64,000 nt of DNA. It comes from Psychrobacter sp. AH5 (lineage in GTDB: Bacteria > Pseudomonadota > Gammaproteobacteria > Pseudomonadales > Moraxellaceae). How positions within the stretch are numbered: position 1 is the first letter of the stretch; the number at the start of each line of letters is the position of its first letter. Of the stretch, positions 17,011 to 26,965 are shown piece after piece. The notes below the pieces were generated by a model that saw only the letters and a list, made by a program, of their open reading frames with translations, was not told where the DNA came from and did not search any database. A program made the translations under genes and the position numbers. The stretch spans positions 1,736,001 to 1,800,000 of the forward strand of contig NZ_JAMBMT010000001.1 of the NCBI RefSeq assembly GCF_040371085.1, given 5' to 3'.

Positions 17011-17673
17011 TTAAGTCGTAGCGACTCTATCAAATAGTCCCGTTTCTACAAACTCGCCTTGACGCTCAACATCAACCTGCTTACAAAAACGACGCTCGAT
17101 CTTGCCATCTTGTATCAGCTCAACGCATAACGGGTTTGGCGAAGCATTAGCCAATAAACTACTATTGGCTTTTTTGGGCTGCATCCGGTAAGCACGCAGC
17201 TGATAAGTTCCAGCGACGAACTCATGAATGATGGTGAAGCGCTCAACGTAGTTTAGATTATTCTCAGGATAAAAATTGACTTGTACTTCACGCTTAATCG
17301 GCTTAACCCGTGCATAGTAGTTAGTCAACCCAGCAATACCAGACGCTGATAACGCTACTAGTTTGATGGATTTCTCATCTAGTAGCGGGGTATCTTTTTT
17401 ATTGGGCATCTTTACAACGATAGCTTTATCAACTGGTTGATGCGTTTCTGCAGAAATGACTGCTTTTTTATCAATGCGAGTAATCTCACAGTGATAAGTT
17501 CCTATACAAGCAATGTTCGTCTCACCTGCCACCGGATACATCTTTGTTGACCACTTATCAGCGCTATCAGCCTTTTGTATTTGCTGATAACCGCTAAAAA
17601 GCTGACAGCTCGATAATAATAAACTCATCGCAATAACGGAGCTTACACAACTGGCAAAAGCTATTTTTTTCAT
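17011..17673 (-). CDS. Hypothetical lipoprotein between leuD and leuB
   Basis: A 220-residue protein with a lipoprotein signal: MKKIAF, a hydrophobic stretch, then the lipobox LLSSC at about residues 19-23. The open frame extends to 17739, but the ATG at 17671-17673 gives the normal signal peptide. The mature part has paired cysteines (CIGTYHC, and another near the C-terminus) and mostly beta-like segments such as VQVNFYPENN. I do not recognise the family. Its position inside the leu gene run is odd, as nothing suggests a role in leucine synthesis. It ends ~190 bases upstream of leuB. Confidence 0.65.
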   Translation of the reverse strand: MKKIAFASCVSSVIAMSLLLSSCQLFSGYQQIQKADSADKWSTKMYPVAGETNIACIGTYHCEITRIDKKAVISAETHQPVDKAIVVKMPNKKDTPLLDEKSIKLVALSASGIAGLTNYYARVKPIKREVQVNFYPENNLNYVERFTIIHEFVAGTYQLRAYRMQPKKANSSLLANASPNPLCVELIQDGKIERRFCKQVDVERQGEFVETGLFDRVATT

Positions 17674-17792
17674 AGTAGCGACTACTTTTGTAAGGGATAA
17701 AGTTGCTTTTATAATAGCTATCTCGCTGCTATAACTCAATACGGGTTTACCAATTGTGTGGTTATTATTAATTCTTGCTTAAATTTATTAAG

Positions 17793-18455
17793 CTATGCTT
17801 GTACCTCATTGAATATCCAAGGCGTCTTTTGCATCATCTTATGCTCATAAGCTTTAATCGCCTCGCTTTGCTGTAAGGTCAAGCCTATATCATCAAGGCC
17901 ATTTAATAAGCAGTGCTTACGAAACTCATCGACTTCAAACGCGTACTCTTCTCCTGTTGGCGTGATGACCACTTGACGCTCCAAATCAGCGGTCAGCTGA
18001 TAGCCCTCATTAGCAAAAGTTGCTTGCATTAATTTATCGACAATCTCTTCATCCAAGATAATAGGCAGCATGCCGTTTTTGAAGCAGTTATTATAAAAAA
18101 TATCAGCAAAGCTTGGTGCGATTAGAGTACGAAAGCCATACTCTGATAATGCCCACGGCGCATGCTCACGACTAGAGCCGCAGCCAAAGTTCTTGCGTGC
18201 TAGCAAGATAGTCGCGCCCTCATAACGAGGCTGGTTTAATACAAAATCTGGATTAATCGGACGCTGACTATTATCTTGGCCGCCATCCAAAGAAGGCACG
18301 CCCTCATCCAAATAGCGCCAATCATCAAATAAGTTGACGCCAAAACCGGTGCGCTTAATAGATTTTAAAAACTGCTTAGGGATAATCTGATCGGTATCAA
18401 CGTTTGAGCGATCTAAAGGGCAAACAATGCCCGTTTGAATATTATAAGCTTGCAT
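17793..18455 (-). CDS. leuD: 3-isopropylmalate dehydratase, small subunit
   Basis: A 220-residue swivelling-domain subunit which with LeuC isomerises 2-isopropylmalate to 3-isopropylmalate. Typical segments are [31 protein letters not shown], and [17 protein letters not shown]. It follows leuC by 58 bases on the same strand, consistent with one leuCD transcript. Confidence 0.97.
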   Translation of the reverse strand: MQAYNIQTGIVCPLDRSNVDTDQIIPKQFLKSIKRTGFGVNLFDDWRYLDEGVPSLDGGQDNSQRPINPDFVLNQPRYEGATILLARKNFGCGSSREHAPWALSEYGFRTLIAPSFADIFYNNCFKNGMLPIILDEEIVDKLMQATFANEGYQLTADLERQVVITPTGEEYAFEVDEFRKHCLLNGLDDIGLTLQQSEAIKAYEHKMMQKTPWIFNEVQA

Positions 18456-18513
18456 AGTGTTTCCTATTATTATTAAATTTTAGAAGATTAAGTTTGGTAC
18501 CTAAAACTCTCTT

Positions 18514-19932
18514 CTAAAAAGTACGTACATCTACAAAACGTCCGGCCAATGCCGCGGCCGCCGCCATCGCTGGGCTGACTAAATGCGTACGTCCACCATT
18601 GCCTTGACGACCCTCAAAGTTGCGGTTAGAAGTCGAGGCGCAGTGCTCTCCAGGCTCAAGCTTATCAGCGTTCATCGCCAAGCACATCGAGCAGCCAGGC
18701 TCGCGCCACTCAAAACCTGCTTCGGTAAACAGCTTATCTAAACCTTCCTCTTCGGCCTGCAATTTGACTTGACCAGAGCCTGCTACCACAATAGCTTCTT
18801 TGACCGTATCAGCGACTTTGCGACCTTTTATGACCGCCGCGGCATCACGCAAATCCTCGATACGTGAGTTGGTACAAGAGCCTATAAAGATTCGATCCAG
18901 CTGAATATCGGTAATCGGCTGACCTGCCTCTAACCCCATGTAGTTATAGGCGCGCATCCAGCCTTCTTGCTGAGTGGCGTCTACCGCTTGCTCAGGTGTT
19001 GGTACGGACTGAGTAATATCGACAACCATCTCAGGCGAGGTGCCCCAAGACACTTGCGGCGCAATCTGGCTGCCATCCATCTCAACGATGGTATCAAACA
19101 CCGCATCAGCATCAGAATAAAGAGTACGCCAGTAAGCCTCTGCTTGCTTCCATTGCTCATCAGTTGGGGCATAAGGACGGCCTTTGACATAATCAATAGT
19201 AGTGTCATCAACAGCCACCATACCGACGCGCGCGCCAGCTTCGATTGCCATATTACAGACCGTCATCCGGCCTTCCATACTCATCTCTTCAAACACTTGC
19301 CCAGCAAACTCGATAGCATGACCATTACCGCCAGCAGTACCTATCTTGGCAATGATTGCCAGCACCACATCTTTTGGCGTCACGCCCACGCCAAGCTTAC
19401 CGTTAACACGGATCTGCATATTTTTCATTTTTTTGGTAATCAAGCATTGAGTAGCTAGCACATGCTCCACCTCGGATGTGCCAATACCATGCGCTAGGCA
19501 GCCTAATGCGCCGTGAGTAGCGGTATGCGAATCACCGCAAACCACCGTCATGCCCGGCAACACTAACCCTTGCTCAGGCCCTACCACGTGCAAGATACCT
19601 TGGCGCGCATCATTGATAGTAAACTCGGCAATATCGAACTTAGCACAGTTATCATCTAAGGTGACAACCTGCAAGCGCGAGACTTTATCCTTGATGCCCT
19701 CTACGCCTTCTAGACGCTCTTTGGTCACCGTTGGCACGTTATGATCAGGGCTTGCGATGTTGGCAGACAAACGCCATGGCGCTCTATTAGCAAGCTCTAG
19801 GCCTTCAAAAGCCTGCGGACTAGTCACTTCATGTAATAGATGACGGTCGATATAGATAAGGCTTGAGCCATCATCGCGTTTGGTGACTTCGTGAGCATTC
19901 CAAAGTTTGTCATATAAAGTTTGAGCTGCCAT
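18514..19932 (-). CDS. leuC: 3-isopropylmalate dehydratase, large subunit
   Basis: A 472-residue aconitase-family subunit holding the 4Fe-4S cluster. The cluster cysteines lie in [11 protein letters not shown] and CSMCLAMN plus an earlier [11 protein letters not shown] block. A good AAGGA ribosome site lies about seven bases before the ATG on the coding strand. It heads the leuC-leuD run and is divergent from a LysR-type gene, with a 346-base control region between them. A 163-codon open frame on the opposite strand inside this gene is a shadow. Confidence 0.97.
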   Translation of the reverse strand: MAAQTLYDKLWNAHEVTKRDDGSSLIYIDRHLLHEVTSPQAFEGLELANRAPWRLSANIASPDHNVPTVTKERLEGVEGIKDKVSRLQVVTLDDNCAKFDIAEFTINDARQGILHVVGPEQGLVLPGMTVVCGDSHTATHGALGCLAHGIGTSEVEHVLATQCLITKKMKNMQIRVNGKLGVGVTPKDVVLAIIAKIGTAGGNGHAIEFAGQVFEEMSMEGRMTVCNMAIEAGARVGMVAVDDTTIDYVKGRPYAPTDEQWKQAEAYWRTLYSDADAVFDTIVEMDGSQIAPQVSWGTSPEMVVDITQSVPTPEQAVDATQQEGWMRAYNYMGLEAGQPITDIQLDRIFIGSCTNSRIEDLRDAAAVIKGRKVADTVKEAIVVAGSGQVKLQAEEEGLDKLFTEAGFEWREPGCSMCLAMNADKLEPGEHCASTSNRNFEGRQGNGGRTHLVSPAMAAAAALAGRFVDVRTF

Positions 19933-20023
19933 GTTGCTATCCTTTGTGGTTGCTAATCTTTGCTTACAGATTCATTTATCTTAGTAGTCGTTTTACTTTA
20001 ATCGTCATTTTATCTTAGTAATA

Positions 20024-20029
20024 ATTATA
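20024..20029 (-). promoter_or_regulatory. Candidate -10 of the leuC promoter
   Basis: Reads TATAAT on the minus strand, ~90 bases before leuC. No good -35 is visible, as would be expected for an activator-dependent promoter. Confidence 0.4.
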
Positions 20030-20044
20030 CCCTATAAGCTGAAC

Positions 20045-20058
20045 CAATAATTTTATTG
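20045..20058. promoter_or_regulatory. Candidate LysR-type operator
   Basis: CAATAA-TT-TTATTG is a perfect dyad located where the leuC -35 should be, within the region between leuC and the divergent LysR gene. It may be a binding site of that regulator. AT-rich sequence makes chance dyads common. Confidence 0.3.
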
Positions 20059-20278
20059 ACTTTATTACTAATAACTATTTATTTGCTAAAATGTAGAATT
20101 AGTCGAAATAACAAAATAAAAGTGTCAAAAAGGTCACTGACGTCTTGTGATTATAACAGCCAAATCCTATAATAATAATTGATGATTTTTATCCATTCCC
20201 AAACTTTTATTTCTAATAAATTATGATTGGGTAAGCCAACTTTTAATTATAGCTGACGATATAGCTAAGGATACCGGT

Positions 20279-21151
20279 TTGAATACCACCAATTTGACGA
20301 CGTTTGTGACCGTTATGCAAACAGGCAGTATCTCAGGGGCAGCAGAAAAGCTTTTTATTACTCAGCCTGCCGTTAGTAAGCGTATCAAAAACCTAGAAGA
20401 TGAGTTTAATATCACCTTATTTGATACCGTAGGGCGCGGTATCGTGCCCACTCAAGCGGCTAATGAGATGCTACCGCACGCTAGACGCTGGCTTGATGAT
20501 TATGATAATTTTAAGATAAACCTGCAGCACTCAGAACAAGTAGTCTCCGGTAAGCTAGTAATAGGTACCAGTCATCATATTGGTCTGCATCATTTAGCCC
20601 CAGTGCTCAAACATTTTATCCAAAATTATCCTGCGGTGCAGTTAGAAGTGCATTTTGTCGACTCAGAAGAGGCGCACAAAGCGGTGCTCGATGGCAACTT
20701 ATCTCTCGCTTTTTTGACCCTGCCGCCAGTCTACGATAAACGTCTAACGTATCATACTCTATGGTCAGATCCGCTGTACTTTATGACCGGTACTCTATCG
20801 CCTTTAGCCAAAAAGACTAACGTTACTTTGGAGCAGTTAGCCCATTATCCGGCTATCCTGCCTTCTGCTAACACCTTTACTAGCCAGATAACCTTAGCCG
20901 AATTTGCCAAGCACAATCTAAAACCTTATGCCACGATGAGCACCAATCCGCTTGAGTCTATTCGTATGCTAGTCTCGGTAGGACTTGGCTGGTCGGTACT
21001 TCCGCAGACCTTGATAAGTCAAGATTTAGAGCGTATTAATATGGCTGATAATATTGAGCTACAACGCTATCTAGGTGTGGTTATTAATCCTAAACTTACT
21101 CGCTCTAGTAGTGTCGAGGCGCTGCTTGAGCTACTGGCTCCTATCGATTAA
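20279..21151 (+). CDS. LysR-type transcriptional regulator (probable leu regulator)
   Basis: A 290-residue LysR family protein. The winged helix-turn-helix is at ~1-60 (SISGAAEKLFITQPAVSKRIKN, written here only in part: SGAAEKLFITQPAVS). The effector-binding domain fills ~90-290. The start is TTG 20279, because AAGGA at 20267-20271 lies seven bases before it and no ATG or GTG exists upstream in frame. It is divergent from leuC, the usual layout for a LysR protein controlling its neighbour, so control of leuCD is a reasonable inference. Ligand unknown; a leucine-pathway intermediate is possible. Confidence 0.85.
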   Translation: MNTTNLTTFVTVMQTGSISGAAEKLFITQPAVSKRIKNLEDEFNITLFDTVGRGIVPTQAANEMLPHARRWLDDYDNFKINLQHSEQVVSGKLVIGTSHHIGLHHLAPVLKHFIQNYPAVQLEVHFVDSEEAHKAVLDGNLSLAFLTLPPVYDKRLTYHTLWSDPLYFMTGTLSPLAKKTNVTLEQLAHYPAILPSANTFTSQITLAEFAKHNLKPYATMSTNPLESIRMLVSVGLGWSVLPQTLISQDLERINMADNIELQRYLGVVINPKLTRSSSVEALLELLAPID

Positions 21152-21183
21152 GAGCTTATTTGTAGCTAGAGTTTTTATTACAG

Positions 21184-21211
21184 AACGCGATCTTGATGGT
21201 CGCGTTTTTTT
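21184..21211 (+). terminator. Terminator of the LysR gene
   Basis: AACGCGATC pairs with GGTCGCGTT (one G-T), followed by seven T. Confidence 0.85.
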
Positions 21212-21545
21212 ATAACTCAAAAACAGCTTGACTTTTGTAGTTTCTATTTCGCTAATTTTAGTTAGCATTAGTAATTGATAAAGCGATACGTTATAATCAT
21301 CGAGTAAGAATGTTTAACGTATAGTTACTCTAGTGATATTTACAGTGACATCTATAGTAGCATTACTAATGAGAATATCTGTTTAGCCAGTTTTGATAAA
21401 TAAGCTTTATCTTTGTGGTTATAAAAGTATGGTAAAACTGACGGTTTTAAATGATTGATATCCTCCACTGAAATTATTTTTCATCTGTTAATGTTAACTA
21501 ATAATCAACTGTGATTATATCAATCCTATAAATTCAAAAGTGTTC

Positions 21546-21600
21546 ACTTGCTATAAGTGCCAAGCCATTACGATATCTCTAATGGCTTTTATTGTTTTTA
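21546..21600 (+). promoter_or_regulatory. Two hairpins in the putP leader, the second terminator-like
   Basis: CACTT/AAGTG (21546-21560) is followed by the perfect stem AAGCCATTA (21562-21570) with TAATGGCTT (21580-21588) and a TTATTGTTTTTA tract. They lie 70-120 bases before the putP start codon, so the second could be a transcription attenuator or simply the terminator of an unseen small RNA. Confidence 0.45.
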
Positions 21601-21671
21601 GATGTCACTTTTTACCGAGTTTCTATAGCGAATTATAATAACAGCCAACTTTGTTGGTTAAGGATTTTGTT

Positions 21672-23171
21672 ATGAATGGAGTTTCGAGTGGCGTCCTCAT
21701 ATCGCTTGGCGCTTATTTTTTAGTGATGATCGGCATTGGAGTTTATGCTTATTTTAAGCAGGCCAATGATACTGAAGGTTATATGCTTGGTGGTCGTAGT
21801 TTAGGCCCTGCTGTAACCGCACTGTCCGCTGGTGCCTCAGATATGTCCGGTTGGTTGCTCCTTGGTCTACCAGGTTACATGTATGCTGATGGTGTCGTTA
21901 GTATTTGGATTGCCTTGGGTCTGACATTGGGCGCTTTATTAAACTATATTATTGTCGCGCCGCGCCTTCGTGTCTATACCGAAGTGGCTGGCAACGCTAT
22001 TACGCTACCTGATTATTTCGCCAATCGTTTTGAGGATAAGTCGCATATGCTGCGGGTTTTCTCAGCGATTGTTATTATTATTTTCTTTACTGTCTATACC
22101 GCTGCAAGTTTAGTAGGTGGTGGCAAGCTGTTTGAGAGCTCACTAAACCTCTCTTATGGTACGGGTCTTTGGGTCACCGCTGGCGTGGTTGTCGCTTATA
22201 CGTTATTTGGTGGTTTTTTAGCAGTCTCTATGACTGACTTTGTGCAAGGCGTGATTATGCTTTTTGCACTAATCATTGTGCCCGTAGTTGCTTTTACCGA
22301 TCTTGGTGGCGTATCGGTCGTCGCTGATTCAGTTCGAAACATCGATCCAAGCTTACTTAATGTCTTTAGCGGTATGACTTTCCTTGGTATCGTATCCTTA
22401 ATGGCTTGGGGACTAGGTTATTTTGGTCAGCCTCATATTATCGTGCGTTTTATGGCGATACGTTCTGTTAAGGATGTCCCTACTGCCCGGAATATCGGTA
22501 TGAGCTGGATGGTGGTCAGCTTGGTGGGCTCATTGATGACTGGTTTTGCCGGTCGCGCTTATGTACAAAAGACGGCTATGACCTTGGATGACCCTGAGAC
22601 TATCTTCTTAGTATTTACTCAGTTCTTATTTACCCCACTGGTTTCAGGTTTCTTATTAGCCGCTATTTTGGCCGCTATTATGAGTACCATCTCCTCACAG
22701 CTATTGGTAGTCTCAAGTTCGCTGACCAAAGATGTGTATAAGCTGTTTTTGGATAAAGAAGCCCCAGAGTCTCGTCAAGTACTCGTAGGCCGACTCTCAG
22801 TGATACTAGTAGCTATAGTCTCTATTATGTTAGCTTCTGATCCTGATAGCTCGGTATTGACCTTAGTGTCTAATGCTTGGGCCGGTTTTGGTGCCGCCTT
22901 TGGTCCTCTAGTTATCTTTAGCTTAGTATGGCGCGGTATGAACCGAAATGGCGCAGTCGCTGGTATGGTCGTTGGTGCATTGACGGTCATCTTATGGATT
23001 TATGGTCCATTTGAGATGAACGGTATGGCACTAAATAGCTGGTTATATGCTATCGTTCCAGGCTTTGTATTAAGCACTATTGCTATCTTTGTAGTCAGTA
23101 CTATGACCGGTGGTCCTAGGCCCTCAGTCTCTGCGAAGTTTAAAGAGATGGAGCTCAACCTTCATAAGTAA
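21672..23171 (+). CDS. putP: Sodium/proline symporter
   Basis: A 499-residue member of the solute:sodium symporter family with about 13 membrane helices. The hallmark GYMLGGRSLGPAVTALSAGA is in the N-terminal part, followed by SDMSGWLLLGLPG, which in PutP contributes to sodium and proline binding, and WGLGYFGQPHIIVRFMAI in the middle. The start is ATG 21672 with TAAGGA seven bases upstream; the frame opens earlier at TTG 21651 but that would place the ribosome site inside the gene. It is monocistronic with a good terminator. Role: proline uptake as nutrient or osmoprotectant. putA is not in the window. Confidence 0.93.
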   Translation: MNGVSSGVLISLGAYFLVMIGIGVYAYFKQANDTEGYMLGGRSLGPAVTALSAGASDMSGWLLLGLPGYMYADGVVSIWIALGLTLGALLNYIIVAPRLRVYTEVAGNAITLPDYFANRFEDKSHMLRVFSAIVIIIFFTVYTAASLVGGGKLFESSLNLSYGTGLWVTAGVVVAYTLFGGFLAVSMTDFVQGVIMLFALIIVPVVAFTDLGGVSVVADSVRNIDPSLLNVFSGMTFLGIVSLMAWGLGYFGQPHIIVRFMAIRSVKDVPTARNIGMSWMVVSLVGSLMTGFAGRAYVQKTAMTLDDPETIFLVFTQFLFTPLVSGFLLAAILAAIMSTISSQLLVVSSSLTKDVYKLFLDKEAPESRQVLVGRLSVILVAIVSIMLASDPDSSVLTLVSNAWAGFGAAFGPLVIFSLVWRGMNRNGAVAGMVVGALTVILWIYGPFEMNGMALNSWLYAIVPGFVLSTIAIFVVSTMTGGPRPSVSAKFKEMELNLHK

Positions 23172-23198
23172 GCTTATCGTTTATAAGTCATAACTATA

Positions 23199-23232
23199 AA
23201 CCTCGTTACTGTCATAGTAGCGAGGTTTTTTA
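23199..23232 (+). terminator. Terminator of putP
   Basis: AACCTCGTTACT (23199-23210) pairs with AGTAGCGAGGTT (23215-23226) with one mismatch, then a T-run. Confidence 0.9.
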
Positions 23233-23417
23233 TTGACATCTAAGCCGCTTATATTGCTTGAACCATTACTACAAGGCAAGGCGTTAGAGTCTTTGAGACA
23301 GGTTATGGCTTGAGTTTAGTGCTATGTATGATAAAGAATAATCCTATATAGACTCTCGAAAAATACTCAAAGAGCTCTTTTGCTCTTCAGGCTTTCTACT
23401 CCTCAAATAATAGCCAT

Positions 23418-23446
23418 AAAAAAACGACCCCGAAGGATCGTTTTTT
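23418..23446 (-). terminator. Terminator of the first FadL-like gene
   Basis: AACGACC pairs with GGATCGTT around CCGAA, flanked by A-run and T-run, so it can act on the minus strand 30 bases after the stop. Confidence 0.8.
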
Positions 23447-23474
23447 ATGAGCAGTTAAGTTGACTCTACTATTC

Positions 23475-24950
23475 TTAGAAACCTTGTTTGGCTTGATAAG
23501 AGATCTTCGCGCCTAAGATAAAGCCGTCATTGTCTTGGAAGTCGCCAACAAGCTTACCGGTAGGCAATTGACCTTTAGCATCACCGAACCATAGGTATTT
23601 ACCACCAGCAGATACTGCCCAGTTTTCAGTAACATTATATTTAGCACCCAAGCCCACGCTATAATAGCCATCGATAGGACCTAGTGAAGTGGTTGGGTCA
23701 CCTGCACCGCTATCCCAGCCTACTGTACCACTCACGGCTAATGCAGGAGCTAAGCGTTTGGCTAGACCTAATTCTACTTGCCACTGGTCATCTTTGTAAT
23801 CTACTAAGTTTAGACCGTCAGGACCATAAGCAGGATTGAGCTTACTAGCCTCATTGTATAGAGGCGGAGTAATAGCGAAATCACCCCATGGTACCCAGCG
23901 AACTTTTGCCGTCGCTAAAGTCGTTGGATTGACACCGGTTTGGAAATCAAAGTTAACTGACTTAGGAGTAGTGACTTCATAATTACTGGTTCGATTAGCT
24001 GCTCTAAACGCTAAAGCATCTGCCTGTGCACTACTAGCTCCTGCTTCAATAGCAGCTGCTCTAGTTCTAATACCTAGAAGAGGATAAGTTTCCGCTATAG
24101 TAATGTCGTGATCAATCTCAGAGCGATAAGTTAAAGCGGCTTTTAGAGCGATTTCAGGCTTACTAAATGATAGACCAGCGATCCAACCATAATCCATATC
24201 AGGATTGCTAGTTGAAGTATATCCAGTAGCAGGCCCATAGGCTAGGCCACGTAGTTTAGTATCCGCCTCAATACGCTGAGCTACTGGACCACCATAAATT
24301 TGGAAGTTTTTATTAGCACCAAGCTTCACCCCAAGTAAGCCTGTTAAGCTTTGGCTACGTACTTCTACATTAGTGCTCTCTCCGGCATTACCAGCTTCAG
24401 CTTGTGCGATTGCTCCAATTGTACTTAATGATGTAATCGTTGCTACAGCAGCAGCTCTTTCAGCAGCTGTACTCGTAGGACTTTGTGCGATTGCAGTTTG
24501 GGCAACGATTTCATTACGCAGAGTTAAACCATTATATCGGTTATTAGTCAATTGTAAGATAGAATTATTTAAATCTCCTTTAGAGACAAAGTTGTTATCG
24601 CCTGTATATTCAGCAGCTGCGCCAAAAGGCTCATCATATAAGATACCTACACTAAAAGTATCGTTGATATCTGCTTTTACACCATAACGAAAGAAATCAT
24701 AATCTTCTGCAATATCGCCAGTATTACGGCCTTCAACATAGGTATTATTATTAGGATTCATGTTAGCACTGTCTTTACCAGTGACGTCAGCATCAATATA
24801 GGTATAGACCGTCTCAGCATACAGACCATCTTGGAAAAAAGCAGTGACATCTTGACCTGAACGATCAAGACCAGCAGCACTAGCTACGCTGGCTACTGAA
24901 AAAGCAGCGACGGCTACCGCAAGGGATTTTAAGTGAAAGGTAGGGCGCAT
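23475..24950 (-). CDS. FadL-family outer-membrane transporter, copy 1
   Basis: A 491-residue beta-barrel protein of the FadL/TodX (OMPP1) family, which carries long-chain fatty acids or other hydrophobic compounds through the outer membrane. Signal peptide ~1-25 (cut after VASA), then the plug start AGLDRSGQDVTAFFQDGLYA. A FadL-like NFDFQTGVNPTTLATAKVRW segment lies in the barrel, and a closing beta strand runs to the C-terminal phenylalanine. An alanine-rich insertion at ~145-195 replaces a surface loop and differs fully from the neighbouring copy. GGAGA precedes the ATG. A second, similar gene lies directly upstream on the same strand, but each has its own terminator. Confidence 0.9.
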   Translation of the reverse strand: MRPTFHLKSLAVAVAAFSVASVASAAGLDRSGQDVTAFFQDGLYAETVYTYIDADVTGKDSANMNPNNNTYVEGRNTGDIAEDYDFFRYGVKADINDTFSVGILYDEPFGAAAEYTGDNNFVSKGDLNNSILQLTNNRYNGLTLRNEIVAQTAIAQSPTSTAAERAAAVATITSLSTIGAIAQAEAGNAGESTNVEVRSQSLTGLLGVKLGANKNFQIYGGPVAQRIEADTKLRGLAYGPATGYTSTSNPDMDYGWIAGLSFSKPEIALKAALTYRSEIDHDITIAETYPLLGIRTRAAAIEAGASSAQADALAFRAANRTSNYEVTTPKSVNFDFQTGVNPTTLATAKVRWVPWGDFAITPPLYNEASKLNPAYGPDGLNLVDYKDDQWQVELGLAKRLAPALAVSGTVGWDSGAGDPTTSLGPIDGYYSVGLGAKYNVTENWAVSAGGKYLWFGDAKGQLPTGKLVGDFQDNDGFILGAKISYQAKQGF

Positions 24951-25170
24951 TTTGTATCTCCAAACATCCTCATTGTTTAACCATTAGCATAATTGTCGTG
25001 TTACCAAATATGTAAACGGTGTCCTAGATTGAATAGTAATGTGTTTTTGACACTAAAACAACATTTAAAGTACTTTATTTCCTAAATATGACTGAACAGT
25101 ACAAAATGTAATTCTTGCTTTGTAAGCTCTTATTTTAATTGTTTTTTTGACTTGGTTTTATTACGTTCAC
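24951..25170. other. Promoter region of FadL-like copy 1
   Basis: AT-rich spacer without a gene. GTGTC and GACAC half-sites occur about 25 bases apart near 25020-25055; no clear promoter can be called. Confidence 0.35.
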
Positions 25171-25205
25171 AAAAAAAGCGACTTATAAAAAGTCGCTTTT
25201 CTTTA
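25171..25205 (-). terminator. Terminator of the second FadL-like gene
   Basis: AAGCGACTT (25176-25184) pairs perfectly with AAGTCGCTT (25190-25198), with A-run before and T-run after, so usable on both strands. Confidence 0.85.
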
Positions 25206-25293
25206 AATATATTATGTTACAAACTATTAAATCTTAGATAAGTGTCTTCAAAAAATTAAGTTTTATAAAGAGATTCTTGATAATTGATAATTG

Positions 25294-26748
25294 TTACTGC
25301 GCTGCTTGATAAGAGAGTTTCACACCTAACACATAGCCATTATTATCTTCAAAATCAGCGACTGCTTGTTTGGTTGGTAGTTGACCTTTGGCATCGCCGA
25401 ACCATAGATACTTGCCACCAGCTGAGATAGCCCAGTTATCAGTGACGTTATACTTTGCGCCAAGACCAGCACTATAATAGCCTTCGATAGGACCCAGTGA
25501 CGTCACCGGGTTACCAGCGCCACTATCCCAACCAATATTACCAGAAACCGCTAGGGCAGGAGAAAGACGTTTGGCTAGACCTAGCTCTACTAACCATTGA
25601 TCATCGTCATAGCTCACTAACGGCAAGCCTATATCGTCTTGGGTTAAATTTTTACTAACTTGATTATAAACAGGTGGAACAATAGCAAAATCGCCCCAAG
25701 GTACCCAGCGTACTTTAGCCGTGGCTAGAGTAGTTGGATTAATACCCGTTTGGAAATCAAAGTTGACAGATTTGGGCGTAGTAATATCGATATCACCGCC
25801 TTTACTTATTCCTGCGACTGGATATTGCTCATAAATAGGAAGTGTGTGATCGATCTCAGATCGATAAGTTAAGGCAGCCTTTAAGGCAATGTCAGGTTTG
25901 CTATAAGAGAGACCAGCTAGCCAACCGATATCTTTATCAGAGCTGATATGAGCGGTATAACCATTTGCTAAACCATAAGCAAGACCTCTTAGTTTTACAT
26001 CAGCCTGTACTTGCTGAGCAACTGGACCACCATAGATTTGGAACTCTTTATTAGCGCCGAATTTGGCACCAAGAATAGCACTAATACTTTCCGTACGGAC
26101 TTCGACGTTTGTACCTTCACCTTTAGTATTAAGCTCAGAATTTACCGCATTTAAAGGGGCGCCAAGTTTTTCAGCTTCGGCTTTGAATTCTAATGCATCC
26201 GCTTCTGCAGCTTTTGCTAATGCTGCCAATCTACCTGCTTCAGCAAGGTTGCCATTTTGCTGGGCCTGACCTGCTTGCTGTGCAAAATTTTGTGCGTTTC
26301 TAGCTTCTGTCAATGCATTATTACGAGCATCAACGAAGTCGGATCTTAAATCATCAAAAGAAGTATAATTACCCTGAGTCAAATACTGCGTAGAGTTATC
26401 AACATTACCTTGAGCAACAAAATTATTATTACCAACATAATCAGCCGCTGCGCCAAATGGCTCATCATAGAGGATACCAAAACTAAAGGTATCATTAACA
26501 TCTGCTTTTACGCCATAGCGAAAGAAGTCATAAGACTCAGCAATATCGTCAATTTTGTTACCTGATCTGTCCTTACCAGTTACATCGGCGTCGATATAGG
26601 TATAAACCGCTTCGGCATATAAACCATCCTGCAAAAATGCAGTGATATCTTGTCCTGAACGATCAAGGCCCGCTGCACTAGCTACGCTAGCTACTGAAAA
26701 AGCAGCTATCGCTACGCTAATAGTCTTTAAACTAAAAGGGTTACGCAT
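25294..26748 (-). CDS. FadL-family outer-membrane transporter, copy 2
   Basis: A 484-residue paralogue of the neighbouring gene: signal peptide to VASA, the same AGLDRSGQDITAFLQDGLYA plug start, and the same barrel segments (NFDFQTGINPTTLATAKVRW, and SAGLGAKYNVTDNW near the end). The two proteins agree closely except in one loop at ~135-210. Here that loop holds a heptad-like, alanine/glutamate-rich stretch (AEAGRLAALAKAAEADALEF) likely to form a helical hairpin. GGAGAG precedes the ATG. The loop would face outside or the plug, so it may set substrate or phage interactions. Substrate not predictable. Confidence 0.9.
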   Translation of the reverse strand: MRNPFSLKTISVAIAAFSVASVASAAGLDRSGQDITAFLQDGLYAEAVYTYIDADVTGKDRSGNKIDDIAESYDFFRYGVKADVNDTFSFGILYDEPFGAAADYVGNNNFVAQGNVDNSTQYLTQGNYTSFDDLRSDFVDARNNALTEARNAQNFAQQAGQAQQNGNLAEAGRLAALAKAAEADALEFKAEAEKLGAPLNAVNSELNTKGEGTNVEVRTESISAILGAKFGANKEFQIYGGPVAQQVQADVKLRGLAYGLANGYTAHISSDKDIGWLAGLSYSKPDIALKAALTYRSEIDHTLPIYEQYPVAGISKGGDIDITTPKSVNFDFQTGINPTTLATAKVRWVPWGDFAIVPPVYNQVSKNLTQDDIGLPLVSYDDDQWLVELGLAKRLSPALAVSGNIGWDSGAGNPVTSLGPIEGYYSAGLGAKYNVTDNWAISAGGKYLWFGDAKGQLPTKQAVADFEDNNGYVLGVKLSYQAAQ

Positions 26749-26965
26749 TAAATCTCTCCAAACATCCTAACTGTTTTATTGTCTTACTCACTAACCTTAA
26801 AGGGATTAAACATCAATGAGTAAGTGGGATTGAAGCCAAGATACTAATGACTTTCAAAGAGGAAGACAACCATAAAAAACGATTATTAAGTTACTAAGCC
26901 GTCACAAATTAGTGACAAGCTTACATTCTTTAAAACAGATATGTCTATCCTTAACCCATACAAAA
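26749..26965. other. Intergenic region upstream of FadL-like copy 2
   Basis: Contains no gene. Serves as promoter region of the FadL-like gene and lies downstream of slyX; no clear terminator. Confidence 0.35.

Noticed and set aside
18967..19458. 163-codon open frame opposite leuC
   Set aside because: Lies fully inside a certain gene on the other strand, has no ribosome site and no recognisable domain.
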